The notes under the pieces were generated by a model, which worked only from the letters and a program-made list of their open reading frames with translations, had not been told where the DNA came from and searched no databases. A stretch of DNA of 18,427 bases, taken from positions 37,181-55,607 of the forward strand of contig DMMZ01000026.1 in assembly GCA_003452915.1 (NCBI GenBank). Reading direction: 5' to 3'. The stretch comes from Clostridiales bacterium. GTDB taxonomy: Bacteria; Bacillota; Clostridia; Oscillospirales; CAG-382. Positions 6,420 to 14,710 of this stretch are shown in pieces (positions within the stretch are counted from its first letter, which is position 1; each line of letters opens with the position of its first letter). Both the position numbers and the translations under genes were made by a program.

Positions 6420-8351
6420 TTTCGACTCCTTCTTGGTATAATTCAACAAACCTCCAGCGACAAGAATTTCACGCTGTCTTTTTGAAAGGTTGATGTTAAG
6501 TGTAAACTTCTTTCCTATTGTTTTATCGGTAAGAACTGTTATATCACTGTTTAATATATCATTCTTAATATCTGAAAGACTAAGGTTGTCACCCTGCGAA
6601 ATACTGTCATAATCGCTCTCATCCGTAAAAGTGAGTGGAATAATTCCAGCATTTATAAGATTCGCTGCATGAATTCTAGCAAAGCTCTTTGCAACAACCG
6701 CCTTGACACCGAGATAAAGCGGAACAAGTGCAGCGTGTTCTCTTGAGCTACCCTGACCGTAGTTTGCACCACCGATTACAATACCGCCGTTCTTTTCTTT
6801 GGCACGCTCTGCGAATTTCTCATCACATACAGCAAAGCAATATTTTGAAAGGAATGGAATATTTGAACGGTATGGCAGAATCTTTGAGCCGGCAGGCATT
6901 ATATGGTCAGTTGTAATATTGTCGTCAACCTTTAAAATACACTCTGCGTCAATACTCTCCTCAAGCGGAATACTGTTCGGAAAAGGTTTTATATTCGGAC
7001 CTCTTACCACTTCCACGTTGTCAGCTTCTTCGGGTGAAGCAGGTGCAGCTATCATATTATCGTTAATAAGGAATTCTTTTGGTAAACATATATCAGGCTC
7101 TGTTCCGAATTCTGTCGGGTCGGAAAGAAAACCTGTAATGGCTGAATATGCGGCAAGCTCGGGAGAAACAAGATAAACTCCTGCATCCTTTGTTCCGCTT
7201 CTTCCCTCGAAGTTGCGGTTAAAGGTACGCAAGCTGATTCCAGCACTGTTCGGTGACTGTCCCATACCTATACAAGGTCCGCAGGCACATTCAAGTATTC
7301 TTGCTCCGCTAGCTATAATATCCGATAGTGCACCGTTTGAGGCAAGCATATTATATACCTGCTTGGAGCCTGGTGCTACCGAAAGACTTACATTCTCTGC
7401 AACAGTTTTTCCTTTTAAAATATAAGCAACCTTCATCAAATCAACGTAAGAAGAGTTTGTGCAGGAACCTATACAAACTTGATCTATCTTAATTTTACCA
7501 ATTTCGGCAGCCGACTTTACGTTATCGGGACTGTGCGGACAAGCAACCATCGGCTTGAGTGTACTTAAATCGATATCGATTATTTCATCATAAACAGCAT
7601 CTTCGTCCGAGGTGAGTGGTACAAAGTCTTTTTCTCTACCCTGTGCTTTTAGAAATTCTCTTGTTATCTCATCAGATGGAAAAATCGAAGTCGAAGCACC
7701 AAGCTCCGCACCCATATTTGTTATGGTTGCTCTTTCGGGAACGGAAAGAGATTTTATCCCCTCTCCACCGTATTCGACAATCTTATTTATACCACCTTTG
7801 ACGCTCATAATTCTAAGCACCTCAAGGATAACATCCTTTGCCGAAACCCAATCGTTAAGTTTACCTGTAAGGTTGATCTTTGTCATCTTAGGCATATTGA
7901 TGTAATATGCACCCCCACCCATTGCAACCGCAACGTCCAGTCCGCCTGCACCAAAAGCAAGCATACCGATACCACCGCCTGTGGGAGTATGGCTGTCTGA
8001 GCCGATTAAGGTTTTTCCGGGAACACCGAAGCGTTCAAGATGCACCTGATGGCAGATCCCGTTGCCCGGACGAGAAAAATACAATCCGTGCTTTTTTGCT
8101 ATTGTCTGGATATATCTGTGATCATCAGCATTTTCAAAACCTGATTGCAAGGTGTTGTGGTCTATATACGCAACCGACAACTCGGTCTTTACCCTTGAAA
8201 TACCCATAGCTTCAAATTCGAGATATGCCATTGTGCCGGTTGCGTCCTGAGTAAGCGTCTGATCTATTTTCATGCCTATTTCACTGCCGGTTGTCATATC
8301 ACCCGACAGTAAATGGGCTTTTATTATTTTTTGTGCAATTGTGAGACCCAA
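6408..8351 (-). CDS. acn: Aconitate hydratase
   Basis: Interconverts citrate and isocitrate through cis-aconitate (EC 4.2.1.3) using a [4Fe-4S] cluster in the cytosol. At 647 residues it belongs to the shorter aconitase group found in many Clostridia, smaller than AcnA or AcnB. Cluster ligands are C297 (CIGSCTNS) and C357 and C360 (CACGPCIGMGQ). GSDSHTPTGGGIGMLAFGAGG lies near 117-137. The C-terminal swivel domain has NYGQGSSREHAA and KSFARIHAANLINAGI. The start codon is TTG at 8351, giving the family N-terminus MGLTIAQKIIKAHL; the next in-frame ATG would remove 18 conserved residues. Its SD (AAAGGA) lies within the last codons of gltA, 10 nt upstream, and only 6 nt separate the two genes, so translation is probably coupled. 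The 3' end forms a hairpin with the icd leader. Confidence 0.96.
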   Translation of the reverse strand: MGLTIAQKIIKAHLLSGDMTTGSEIGMKIDQTLTQDATGTMAYLEFEAMGISRVKTELSVAYIDHNTLQSGFENADDHRYIQTIAKKHGLYFSRPGNGICHQVHLERFGVPGKTLIGSDSHTPTGGGIGMLAFGAGGLDVAVAMGGGAYYINMPKMTKINLTGKLNDWVSAKDVILEVLRIMSVKGGINKIVEYGGEGIKSLSVPERATITNMGAELGASTSIFPSDEITREFLKAQGREKDFVPLTSDEDAVYDEIIDIDLSTLKPMVACPHSPDNVKSAAEIGKIKIDQVCIGSCTNSSYVDLMKVAYILKGKTVAENVSLSVAPGSKQVYNMLASNGALSDIIASGARILECACGPCIGMGQSPNSAGISLRTFNRNFEGRSGTKDAGVYLVSPELAAYSAITGFLSDPTEFGTEPDICLPKEFLINDNMIAAPASPEEADNVEVVRGPNIKPFPNSIPLEESIDAECILKVDDNITTDHIMPAGSKILPYRSNIPFLSKYCFAVCDEKFAERAKEKNGGIVIGGANYGQGSSREHAALVPLYLGVKAVVAKSFARIHAANLINAGIIPLTFTDESDYDSISQGDNLSLSDIKNDILNSDITVLTDKTIGKKFTLNINLSKRQREILVAGGLLNYTKKESKFER

Positions 8352-8357
8352 TTGAGA

Positions 8358-9728
8358 TCAATCCTTTCTTTCGCTTATCGGAATATATTTTACTCCTTCA
8401 AGGATTGGACGGTATGCAGGACGAATAATCTTCTTGCAGGAAGCAACTTCTTCTATTCGATGAGCACACCACCCTGCCATTCTTGCAACCGCAAAGAGCG
8501 GTGTGTACAGCTCCTCTGGGATTCCGAGCATACGGTAAACCAAGCCCGAATACAGGTCGACATTTGCACAAACGGTTGCCTTGTCGCCCTTTGAAGCCCT
8601 GAGCACTTCGGGAGAAAGCCTTTCAACCGCATCAAGCAACCTGAAGTCATCCTCAAATCCTTTTTCCTTAACCAGCTTTTTTGCGTTTTCTTTTAGTATT
8701 ATCGTTCTCGGATCAGAAAGCGTGTAAACAGCATGACCCATTCCATAAATAAGACCGCTGCGATCGCCTTCTTCTTTTCTCATCAGTTTAAAGAGAAATT
8801 CTTTTATCTCTTCATCGTCATTGTAATTCTTGACGCTTTTTTTAATGCAGTCGAGCATCTCACAAACTTTAATATTTGCTCCGCCGTGGCGAGGACCTTT
8901 TAATGAGCCTATTCCTGCTGCGATTGCCGAATATGTATCGGTTCCCGATGAAGAAAGCACACGACAAGCAAAGGTTGAGTTGTTTCCGCCGCCATGTTCA
9001 GCGTGTAAAATCAAGCACTTATCAAGAAGTAATGCTTCTTCTCTGGTGAACTGTCTGTCAAATCGAAGCATTGACAGAATGTTCTCTGCAAATGAAAGAT
9101 TTAGAAGAGGCTGATGCAAAAATATACTCTGACCGTCATAAACCCTGCGTTTTACCTGATATGCCGCTACCATTATTGAAGGCAATCTTGATATCAGCGA
9201 AATTGACTGACGAAGAATATTTTCGACAGAATTATCCTCTGTATTTTCTTCATAGCTGTATAAAGCAAGCACACCTCTTGCAAGTTTGTTCATTATATTT
9301 GGAGAAGCTGCCTTCATAATCATGTCCTCGACAAAATCCTTTGGCAGATCTCTGTTAAGTTCAATAGTTTGTATAAAATAATCGAGCTCTTCTTTGGTCG
9401 GCAACGAACCGAAAAGTAAAAGCCATGCTGTTTCCTCGAAGCCAAAACGTTCTTCGTTAACGCAGCCATCGATTATGCTTTTGATGTTAATTCCTCTGTA
9501 GAAGAGTTCACCTTCACGTGGCACTCTCTCATATTCATCAATTATATAGCCATGAACGTTGCTTATGCGCGTCAAGCCTGCAAGTACACCTGTGCCGTCA
9601 GCATTACGTAAACCTCTTTTGACATCAACTCTCTTATAATAATCCTCGTCAAAACTGTTGTTGCTCTTAATTTCCTCAGTCAACTTTTTAAGCTTGTCGA
9701 CCTTGATATCAATTCTCTCGTTATCCAA
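8358..9728 (-). CDS. gltA: Citrate synthase (Si-type family)
   Basis: Condenses oxaloacetate and acetyl-CoA to citrate in the cytosol, the first step towards 2-oxoglutarate. At 456 residues it has the N-terminal extension seen in many clostridial members. The active-site residues are H281 in GPRHGGAN, H332 in GMGHAVY and D391 in NVDLYSG; the LHAEHGGGNNSTF segment (about 241-253) is also typical. The 2-methylcitrate synthases share this signature, but the aconitase and isocitrate dehydrogenase genes downstream argue for citrate. The start is TTG at 9728, with AAAGGAG ending about 9 nt upstream; no suitable ATG lies nearby. It is the first gene of the operon, behind a near-perfect sigma-A promoter. 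A second citrate synthase gene lies at 18427-17923, so the two paralogues may differ in substrate or regulation. Confidence 0.94.
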   Translation of the reverse strand: MDNERIDIKVDKLKKLTEEIKSNNSFDEDYYKRVDVKRGLRNADGTGVLAGLTRISNVHGYIIDEYERVPREGELFYRGINIKSIIDGCVNEERFGFEETAWLLLFGSLPTKEELDYFIQTIELNRDLPKDFVEDMIMKAASPNIMNKLARGVLALYSYEENTEDNSVENILRQSISLISRLPSIMVAAYQVKRRVYDGQSIFLHQPLLNLSFAENILSMLRFDRQFTREEALLLDKCLILHAEHGGGNNSTFACRVLSSSGTDTYSAIAAGIGSLKGPRHGGANIKVCEMLDCIKKSVKNYNDDEEIKEFLFKLMRKEEGDRSGLIYGMGHAVYTLSDPRTIILKENAKKLVKEKGFEDDFRLLDAVERLSPEVLRASKGDKATVCANVDLYSGLVYRMLGIPEELYTPLFAVARMAGWCAHRIEEVASCKKIIRPAYRPILEGVKYIPISERKD

Positions 9729-9800
9729 AAATATCAGCTCCTTTATTCGCTTTATTTCGCCAAGTATGTAAAATCTTAGCTATAAAATAAAGTATACGGA

Positions 9801-9830
9801 ATTATAACACATAAAAATGCCGTTTGTCAA
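9801..9830 (-). promoter_or_regulatory. Sigma-A promoter of the gltA-acn-icd operon
   Basis: On the minus strand a perfect -35 TTGACA (9830-9825) and a perfect -10 TATAAT (9806-9801) are separated by 18 nt. Transcription would start near 9794, giving a leader of about 65 nt to the TTG start at 9728. Confidence 0.85.
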
Positions 9831-9957
9831 TAGTAAAATGAATTATTTTTATTATAAATTTCATTTTAACGCATTTTAATATGTTTTTAATGCCTTTTTT
9901 GTTTCATTTTTGCATTTATGTAATTTAATTTATGCAAATATATTAAAATTAAATTTA
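9831..9957. other. Non-coding AT-rich gap between dapL and the gltA promoter
   Basis: About 127 nt of very AT-rich sequence with no gene. It holds weak imperfect hairpins (for example AAAATGAA/TTCATTTT around 9836-9868, and a 7-bp TTTGCAT/ATGCAAA stem near 9911-9940) but no GC-rich stem with a T-run on the minus strand. I see no clear terminator for the dap operon, so read-through into gltA is possible. Confidence 0.5.
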
Positions 9958-11136
9958 TTAAAGCGTCTTTTTTATTCTATCTGCCGCAATAAGTGTGTTT
10001 TCTCTGCTTCCAAAACCGGTAAGCCTGAAATAACCTTCGCCATTATTTCCAAACCCACTGCCCGGAGTACCTACAATATTGCATTTGCTGATAAAGAAAT
10101 CAAAAAATTCCCAGCTCTTCATGCCGCCCGGGCATTTGAGCCAGATATAAGGCGAATTTTTTCCGCCGAAGAACTTAATTCCTTTTTCCGCAAAAACCTC
10201 GCTGAGAATAACGCAGTTCTGCTTGTAATAATCAATATTTTCCTTAATCTGCTGTCTGCCCTCTGATGTAAATACCGCTTCCGCACCTCTTTGAATTATA
10301 TAGGGAGTGCCATTGTATTTCGTGGACTGTCTGCGAAGCCAAAGGTCTCCAAGTTTTCTGCCTTCACGGACAAGCTCCTTTGGAACAACTGTATAACCGC
10401 AGCGTGTGCCTGTAAAACCTGCTGTCTTCGAGAATGAGCAAAATTCTATTGCACAAGTTTTTGCACCCTCAATTTCAAAAATGGAATGTGGAATCTCTTT
10501 GTCGCTTATAAAAGCCTCATACGCAGCATCAAAAAGAATTACCGCACCCTGCTCGTTTGCGTAATCCACCCAAGCCTTTAACCCCGCTTTGTCATAAGCA
10601 GCACCTGTGGGATTGTTGGGCGAACATATGTATATTATATCAGCCTTTACACTTTTATCGGGAGCTGGTGTAAAACCATTGCTCTCGTTAGCGTCTGAAA
10701 AAATGACCTTTCTGCCTGCCATTATGTTGGTGTCAACATAAACAGGATAAACAGGGTCGGGAACCATAACTATGTTGTCGTCATCAAATATATCAAGTAT
10801 GTTTCCTAGATCGCTCTTTGCACCGTCGGAAATAAAAATTTCGTCTATTCCTACAATTACGTTATATTCTTTATAATAATCGGATATTGCCTGACGCAAG
10901 AATGCGAATCCCTCATATTCACCATAACCCTTAAAGGTTTCCTTAACACCCATTTCTACACTTGCTTTTTCCATTGCATTAACACAAGCAGCAGGTAAAG
11001 GCAGAGTAACATCGCCGATACCCATTCTTATGATCGGTGCGGCAGGATTTTTTTCTATAAATTCTTTTGTCTTTTTAGCTATATTAAAAAACAAGTAGCT
11101 TTCTTGTAAATTATTAAAATTACTGTTTATTTTCAT
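9958..11136 (-). CDS. dapL: LL-diaminopimelate aminotransferase
   Basis: Converts tetrahydrodipicolinate directly to LL-diaminopimelate using glutamate as amino donor (EC 2.6.1.83), replacing the succinylase or acetylase route. This PLP fold-type I aminotransferase has 392 residues. The cofactor lysine is K237 in SFSKTAGFTGTRCGY. N175 lies in SPNNPTG, and D203 and Y206 in LFDAAYEAF. The substrate-side segments MGIGDVTLPLP (38-48) and KGYGEYEGF (69-77) are typical of DapL. Start: ATG 11136 overlaps the dapF stop as ATGA, and its SD AGGAG lies in the dapF 3' end, so translation is coupled. It is the last gene of dapA-dapB-dapF-dapL. No dapD, dapC or dapE homologue occurs here, which fits a pure DapL pathway. 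Confidence 0.95.
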   Translation of the reverse strand: MKINSNFNNLQESYLFFNIAKKTKEFIEKNPAAPIIRMGIGDVTLPLPAACVNAMEKASVEMGVKETFKGYGEYEGFAFLRQAISDYYKEYNVIVGIDEIFISDGAKSDLGNILDIFDDDNIVMVPDPVYPVYVDTNIMAGRKVIFSDANESNGFTPAPDKSVKADIIYICSPNNPTGAAYDKAGLKAWVDYANEQGAVILFDAAYEAFISDKEIPHSIFEIEGAKTCAIEFCSFSKTAGFTGTRCGYTVVPKELVREGRKLGDLWLRRQSTKYNGTPYIIQRGAEAVFTSEGRQQIKENIDYYKQNCVILSEVFAEKGIKFFGGKNSPYIWLKCPGGMKSWEFFDFFISKCNIVGTPGSGFGNNGEGYFRLTGFGSRENTLIAADRIKKTL

Positions 11137-11972
11137 ATATCAATTTCTCCTACAAAAACTTTTTTTGCTTCTCCTGTCATAAAGACGGTTTCGTCGGTGT
11201 ATTCGATTATTAACTTTCCACCACGAAGAATAACCTCTGTTGCAACATCCTTGTCACAGTGTCCACAAAGAGTTGCCGCAATAACAGTTGCACATGCACC
11301 TGTTCCGCATGCCAAGGTCTCACCGCTGCCACGCTCCCATACACGCATTTTTAAATGCGTTCTGTCGATAACCTGTACAAACTCGGTATTTATTCGTTCC
11401 GGGAATAACAGGTTGTTCTCAAACAACTCACCCATTAATGGTAAATTCAAGCTGTCAACATCATCTACAAAGACTACACAATGAGGATTTCCCATGCTTA
11501 CGCAGGTGATTCTGTGCTTTTTTCTACCGATTGCTACCGAACGGTTGATTATGGAATCACCCTCCAACAGAACAGGTATATCCTTGGGATTCAATATCGC
11601 TTTACCCATGTCAACCCGGGCTGCTACCGCTTTTCCTTCATTTATAACCATTTTGAGTTTCTTTATGCCGGAAAGTGTTTCGATACTAATCTCATCATTT
11701 TTTACTATACCGTTTTCATAAAGATATTTTCCGACACAGCGGATGGCGTTTCCGCACATTTTTCCCTCACTGCCATCAGCATTGAACATACGCATTTTTG
11801 CGTCTGCAACCTCAGATGGGCAGATAAGAACAATTCCGTCACCTCCGATAGAAAAGTGACGGTCGGAGAGCTTTATTGCCAGCTCTTCCGGGTTCTCGAT
11901 AATAATATTCTTATTGAAGCAGTTGAAGTAAATATAATCATTTCCTGCTCCGTGCATTTTTGTAAAAGTCAT
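11133..11972 (-). CDS. dapF: Diaminopimelate epimerase
   Basis: Interconverts LL- and meso-diaminopimelate (EC 5.1.1.7) without a cofactor; meso-DAP feeds peptidoglycan and lysine. It has 279 residues, the usual size. The two catalytic cysteines are C73 in GKMCGNAIRC and C222 in ETLACGTGACA. The N-terminal TFTKMHGAGNDYIY and the GNPHCVVFVDDV block (about 161-172) are family hallmarks. The start at 11972 has GAGGAT a few bases upstream. A 96-nt gap containing two hairpins separates it from dapB, and its stop overlaps the dapL start by 4 nt. It acts directly after DapL, which explains the tight coupling. Confidence 0.96.
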   Translation of the reverse strand: MTFTKMHGAGNDYIYFNCFNKNIIIENPEELAIKLSDRHFSIGGDGIVLICPSEVADAKMRMFNADGSEGKMCGNAIRCVGKYLYENGIVKNDEISIETLSGIKKLKMVINEGKAVAARVDMGKAILNPKDIPVLLEGDSIINRSVAIGRKKHRITCVSMGNPHCVVFVDDVDSLNLPLMGELFENNLLFPERINTEFVQVIDRTHLKMRVWERGSGETLACGTGACATVIAATLCGHCDKDVATEVILRGGKLIIEYTDETVFMTGEAKKVFVGEIDI

Positions 11973-12027
11973 TTAAATCCTCACATATATTTATATCTTA
12001 AAAATTCTTGCTTTATTTTTGATAGCG

Positions 12028-12070
12028 GAAAAACCGAAGGTTTTTCTATAAAATAAAACTTGTTTTATTT
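12028..12070. other. Two tandem hairpins between dapB and dapF
   Basis: GAAAAACC/GGTTTTTC (12028-12035 with 12039-12046, three-base loop) and AAATAAAAC/GTTTTATTT (12051-12059 with 12062-12070, two-base loop) stand 4 nt apart. The second overlaps the dapB stop codon. Neither has a GC-rich stem with a following T-run on the minus strand, so they look like weak attenuation, processing or mRNA-stability structures inside the operon rather than a full terminator. Confidence 0.45.
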
Positions 12071-12845
12071 ATTTAACTCCTATTGCTGTTTTTCCGCTTG
12101 CTTCAAGCAGCAATTCTTTCATTGAATACAAACCCTTTTGCTTTGTTTTTAAAAAAGCTGCCGCACGGAGTCCGCCTTCTGCAAAAAGCTCTCGGCTGGA
12201 AGCAGAATGTGAAATGGTTATAACATCATTATTACCGCAGAACATAACCTCATGCTCACCGATAATATTTCCGCCACGGATTGCTTGTATACCTATTTCC
12301 TTTTTATCACGCTCGTGACGTTCCTTTGTCCTGTCATAGACATATTCCGAATCGGTGCGAACTTCCTTTATAGCTTCTGCTAACATCAAGGCGGTTCCAC
12401 TCGGAGCGTCCAGCTTTTTGTTATGATGTTTTTCTATAATCTCTATATCGTAATTTTCACCAAGAACCGAAGCTGCATTTCTGCAAAGGCTTATAAGAAG
12501 ATTTACACCGAGCGACATATTTCTTGATAAAAATACGGGTACATTCTTTGCTAATTTATTTAAGGAATTTAACTCATCCTCATTATGCCCTGTTGTGGCA
12601 ACAACAAGCGGAATATGCATTTTTTTTGCATAAGGAATTAACTTTTCTACAGCAGTATGATGTGAAAAATCTAAAATTACATCTGCATGAATTGTAATCT
12701 CGTCAATATCAGTTACAATAGGGAATTCCGCATTTGCAGGTATTCTGTCAACTCCTGCGACTATTCTGCAGTCATACATAGCAGCTGCAGCAGCGACAGC
12801 TCTCCCCATTCTTCCGGCAGCACCGCATAAAATAATATCGGTCAT
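12069..12845 (-). CDS. dapB: 4-hydroxy-tetrahydrodipicolinate reductase
   Basis: Reduces the DapA product to tetrahydrodipicolinate with NAD(P)H (EC 1.17.1.8). It has 258 residues. The Rossmann entry GAAGRMG lies at 8-14. The catalytic block EIIEKHHNKKLDAPSGTAL (135-153) contains the His pair H140/H141 and K144. VVATTGHNEDEL (81-92) and SRNMSLGVNLL (107-117) are typical active-site loops. The start at 12845 has AAAGGATGG upstream. It lies 32 nt after dapA and before dapF in pathway order. Confidence 0.96.
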   Translation of the reverse strand: MTDIILCGAAGRMGRAVAAAAAMYDCRIVAGVDRIPANAEFPIVTDIDEITIHADVILDFSHHTAVEKLIPYAKKMHIPLVVATTGHNEDELNSLNKLAKNVPVFLSRNMSLGVNLLISLCRNAASVLGENYDIEIIEKHHNKKLDAPSGTALMLAEAIKEVRTDSEYVYDRTKERHERDKKEIGIQAIRGGNIIGEHEVMFCGNNDVITISHSASSRELFAEGGLRAAAFLKTKQKGLYSMKELLLEASGKTAIGVK

Positions 12846-12877
12846 AATTAACCATCCTTTATTAATTACTTTTATGT

Positions 12878-13771
12878 TTACTTAATAAGTCCGTGTCTTC
12901 GCATATGCCCGAACAACTTTTCGTTATCCTTCTCATCCATTTCGAAGAGTGGAAGTCTCATTTCTATGTCACAAAAGCCCATTTTAGCCATAGCTGTTTT
13001 AACAGGAATCGGGTTTACCGACATAAACAAAGAATTAATAAGTTTTAAAAGTTTAAGCTGCATTTCTGCGCTCTTTTTTACTTCTCCATCAATGTAAAGC
13101 TTTGTCATTTGTGCTGTTTCTTTCGGCATTATATTCGCAAGCACTGAAATAACACCTATTGCACCGATACTCATCATCGGAATAATATGATCATCATTTC
13201 CACTATAAACATCAAGATCATCACCGCATGCTTCCATTAGATCACAAATAAACGAGATATTTCCGCTTGCTTCTTTGGTTGCGGTTATGTATGGATGTTT
13301 TGCGAGTTCTTTATAAGCGTCAATCGAAATATTAAGCCCTGTACGCGAAGGTACATTATATAAAATATTAGGTATTCTTGTAGCGTCTGCAATCGCCTCA
13401 AAGTGTTTTACAAGTCCTTTTTGCGAAGCTTTGTTGTAATACGGAGTAACTTGAAGCAGAGCATCGACACCTGCATCACAGGCGTGTTTGGATAACTCTA
13501 TTGCATATGCGGTATCGTTGGAGCCTGTTCCCGCAATTACCGGAACACGATGATCTACCTTTTTAACGGTGTACTCGATAATTTCTCTATGCTCGTCATC
13601 GCTCAGCGTTGCCGCCTCTCCTGTTGTACCGCACACGACAATACCGTTGATACCCTGCAAAATTTGATATTCAAGAATGTTGCCATAAGCTTCATAATCA
13701 ATAACACCGTTTTTGAAGGGGGTGATAATTGCGGTAGCGGCACCTGTAAAAACTCTGGTTTTGTTTGACAT
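12878..13771 (-). CDS. dapA: 4-hydroxy-tetrahydrodipicolinate synthase
   Basis: Condenses pyruvate with aspartate semialdehyde (EC 4.3.3.7), the committing step of the DAP/lysine pathway. This (beta/alpha)8 class I aldolase has 297 residues. The Schiff-base lysine is K166 in TATKEASGN. Y138 and R143 lie in LYNVPSRTG. T49/T50 in GTTGEAATL belong to the proton relay. The start at 13771 has AAGGAAG upstream. It is the first gene of the operon, 75 nt from the predicted transcription start; that leader is far too short for a lysine riboswitch. An inverted repeat in the leader may be a regulatory site. Confidence 0.96.
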   Translation of the reverse strand: MSNKTRVFTGAATAIITPFKNGVIDYEAYGNILEYQILQGINGIVVCGTTGEAATLSDDEHREIIEYTVKKVDHRVPVIAGTGSNDTAYAIELSKHACDAGVDALLQVTPYYNKASQKGLVKHFEAIADATRIPNILYNVPSRTGLNISIDAYKELAKHPYITATKEASGNISFICDLMEACGDDLDVYSGNDDHIIPMMSIGAIGVISVLANIMPKETAQMTKLYIDGEVKKSAEMQLKLLKLINSLFMSVNPIPVKTAMAKMGFCDIEMRLPLFEMDEKDNEKLFGHMRRHGLIK

Positions 13772-13799
13772 GTGATTACTTCCTTCTAGTATATATAAG

Positions 13800-13845
13800 T
13801 TTTAACGGTTAAAAGAAATCTATAGTACCAATATATATTTTAACC
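13800..13845. promoter_or_regulatory. Inverted repeat and extra half-site in the dapA leader
   Basis: TTTTAAC (13800-13806), one base, then GTTAAAA (13808-13814) form a perfect 7-bp inverted repeat. A further TTTTAACC (13838-13845) is the complement of GGTTAAAA (13807-13814). The sites lie between the predicted transcription start and the dapA start codon. They could be operator half-sites for a repressor or alternative hairpins in the leader RNA. The AT-rich setting makes this tentative. Confidence 0.35.
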
Positions 13846-13853
13846 TATTATGT

Positions 13854-13882
13854 ATGTTACCATCTATCGATAAAAAAGTCAA
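13854..13882 (-). promoter_or_regulatory. Sigma-A promoter of the dap operon
   Basis: On the minus strand TTGACT (13882-13877), a 17-nt spacer and TAACAT (13859-13854), with transcription starting near 13847. It lies back to back with the plus-strand promoter at 13905-13933. Confidence 0.7.
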
Positions 13883-13904
13883 ATAATTTTATTGTAATTT
13901 CTAC

Positions 13905-13933
13905 TTGCATTCAGAATAGTTTAAGGGTATAGT
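13905..13933 (+). promoter_or_regulatory. Sigma-A promoter of the VTC/DUF4956 pair
   Basis: TTGCAT (13905-13910), a 17-nt spacer and TATAGT (13928-13933), followed by a leader of about 48 nt to the ATG at 13988. The gap to the divergent dapA -35 box is 22 nt. Confidence 0.6.
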
Positions 13934-13987
13934 GTTATTTGATAACTATGTTAATTCTAAGTTAAATCCAAGAAAAGGAGCTCCACA

Positions 13988-14710
13988 ATGGCTGTCAAAG
14001 AATTCAAGCGATACGAGAGAAAATATCTAATAACTAAGGAGCAGGTAGACATGCTTTTGGAGAGAATCGGTGACAGAATTGTTCCCGACAGCTATTGCAA
14101 GGATAATAATAAATATCATATCTATAATATTTATTTCGATACCGAAAATAATGATATTATACGTCATTCGTGTGAAAAACCATATTTTAAGGAAAAGTTA
14201 AGGTTCAGAGCTTATAATAATTTCTATGAAACAGGCAACGCTTTTTTAGAGATTAAACGCAAGATCGGTAAAATGGTAATTAAGCGAAGGATCGATATCG
14301 GTATAGAAGCATTGAATAACTTCATTTTTAATGGAATTAAACCTAAATGTAAGGATATGCAAAAAGTAAACGAATTTGCTTATTATTTATCATTATACAA
14401 TCTAAAGCCTGCAGTTTACATAGCTTATGATCGCATTGCTTATAATTTGATAGAAGATCCGCAGGTACGGATAACTTTTGACACAAATATCAGAACACGC
14501 CGCGACAGACTATCCTTTAACAGCGGAACAGACGGTGAGGTTTTACTGAACGAGAATTATGCAGTTTTGGAAATTAAATTCCCGTTTTCCACACCATTTT
14601 GGCTCTCCAAAGAGCTATCCTCACTCGGTATATTTCCTCACGGTTATTCCAAATACGGCGAGGAATATAAATTGACTTTTAATAAAAGGTTGTTAAGGGA
14701 GTCTGTATAA
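13988..14710 (+). CDS. VTC-domain protein (polyphosphate polymerase-like)
   Basis: A cytosolic protein of 240 residues spanning one VTC domain, the tunnel fold of the yeast vacuolar transporter chaperone that makes polyphosphate from ATP. The basic and acidic pattern lining the tunnel is visible: ERKYLI (10-15), KLRFRAY with R72 and R74, FLEIKRK with E88, K90 and K92, IKRR (98-101), RITFDT with R161, and LEIKFP with E195 and K197, then late lysines near 208 and 222. Family knowledge: bacterial members are usually encoded next to a DUF4956 membrane protein, sometimes with CotH; polymerase activity in bacteria is inferred. The start has AAAGGAG 8 nt upstream. Its TAA shares one base with the next ATG (TAATG), so the two are co-translated. 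Confidence 0.9.
   Translation: MAVKEFKRYERKYLITKEQVDMLLERIGDRIVPDSYCKDNNKYHIYNIYFDTENNDIIRHSCEKPYFKEKLRFRAYNNFYETGNAFLEIKRKIGKMVIKRRIDIGIEALNNFIFNGIKPKCKDMQKVNEFAYYLSLYNLKPAVYIAYDRIAYNLIEDPQVRITFDTNIRTRRDRLSFNSGTDGEVLLNENYAVLEIKFPFSTPFWLSKELSSLGIFPHGYSKYGEEYKLTFNKRLLRESV

Noticed and set aside
9869..9905. Plus-strand terminator-like GCATT...AATGC followed by CTTTTTT
   Set aside because: Only five base pairs in AT-rich sequence, with no plus-strand gene upstream to terminate.
11481..12056. Long plus-strand open frame (191 codons) opposite dapF
   Set aside because: It lies almost entirely antisense to a dapF gene with intact catalytic motifs, and its translation is cysteine- and aromatic-rich with no recognisable domain.
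13772..13853. Lysine riboswitch (L-box) before dapA
   Set aside because: The predicted leader is only about 75 nt and AT-rich. The L-box needs roughly 170 nt with conserved GC-rich junction motifs, none of which are present.
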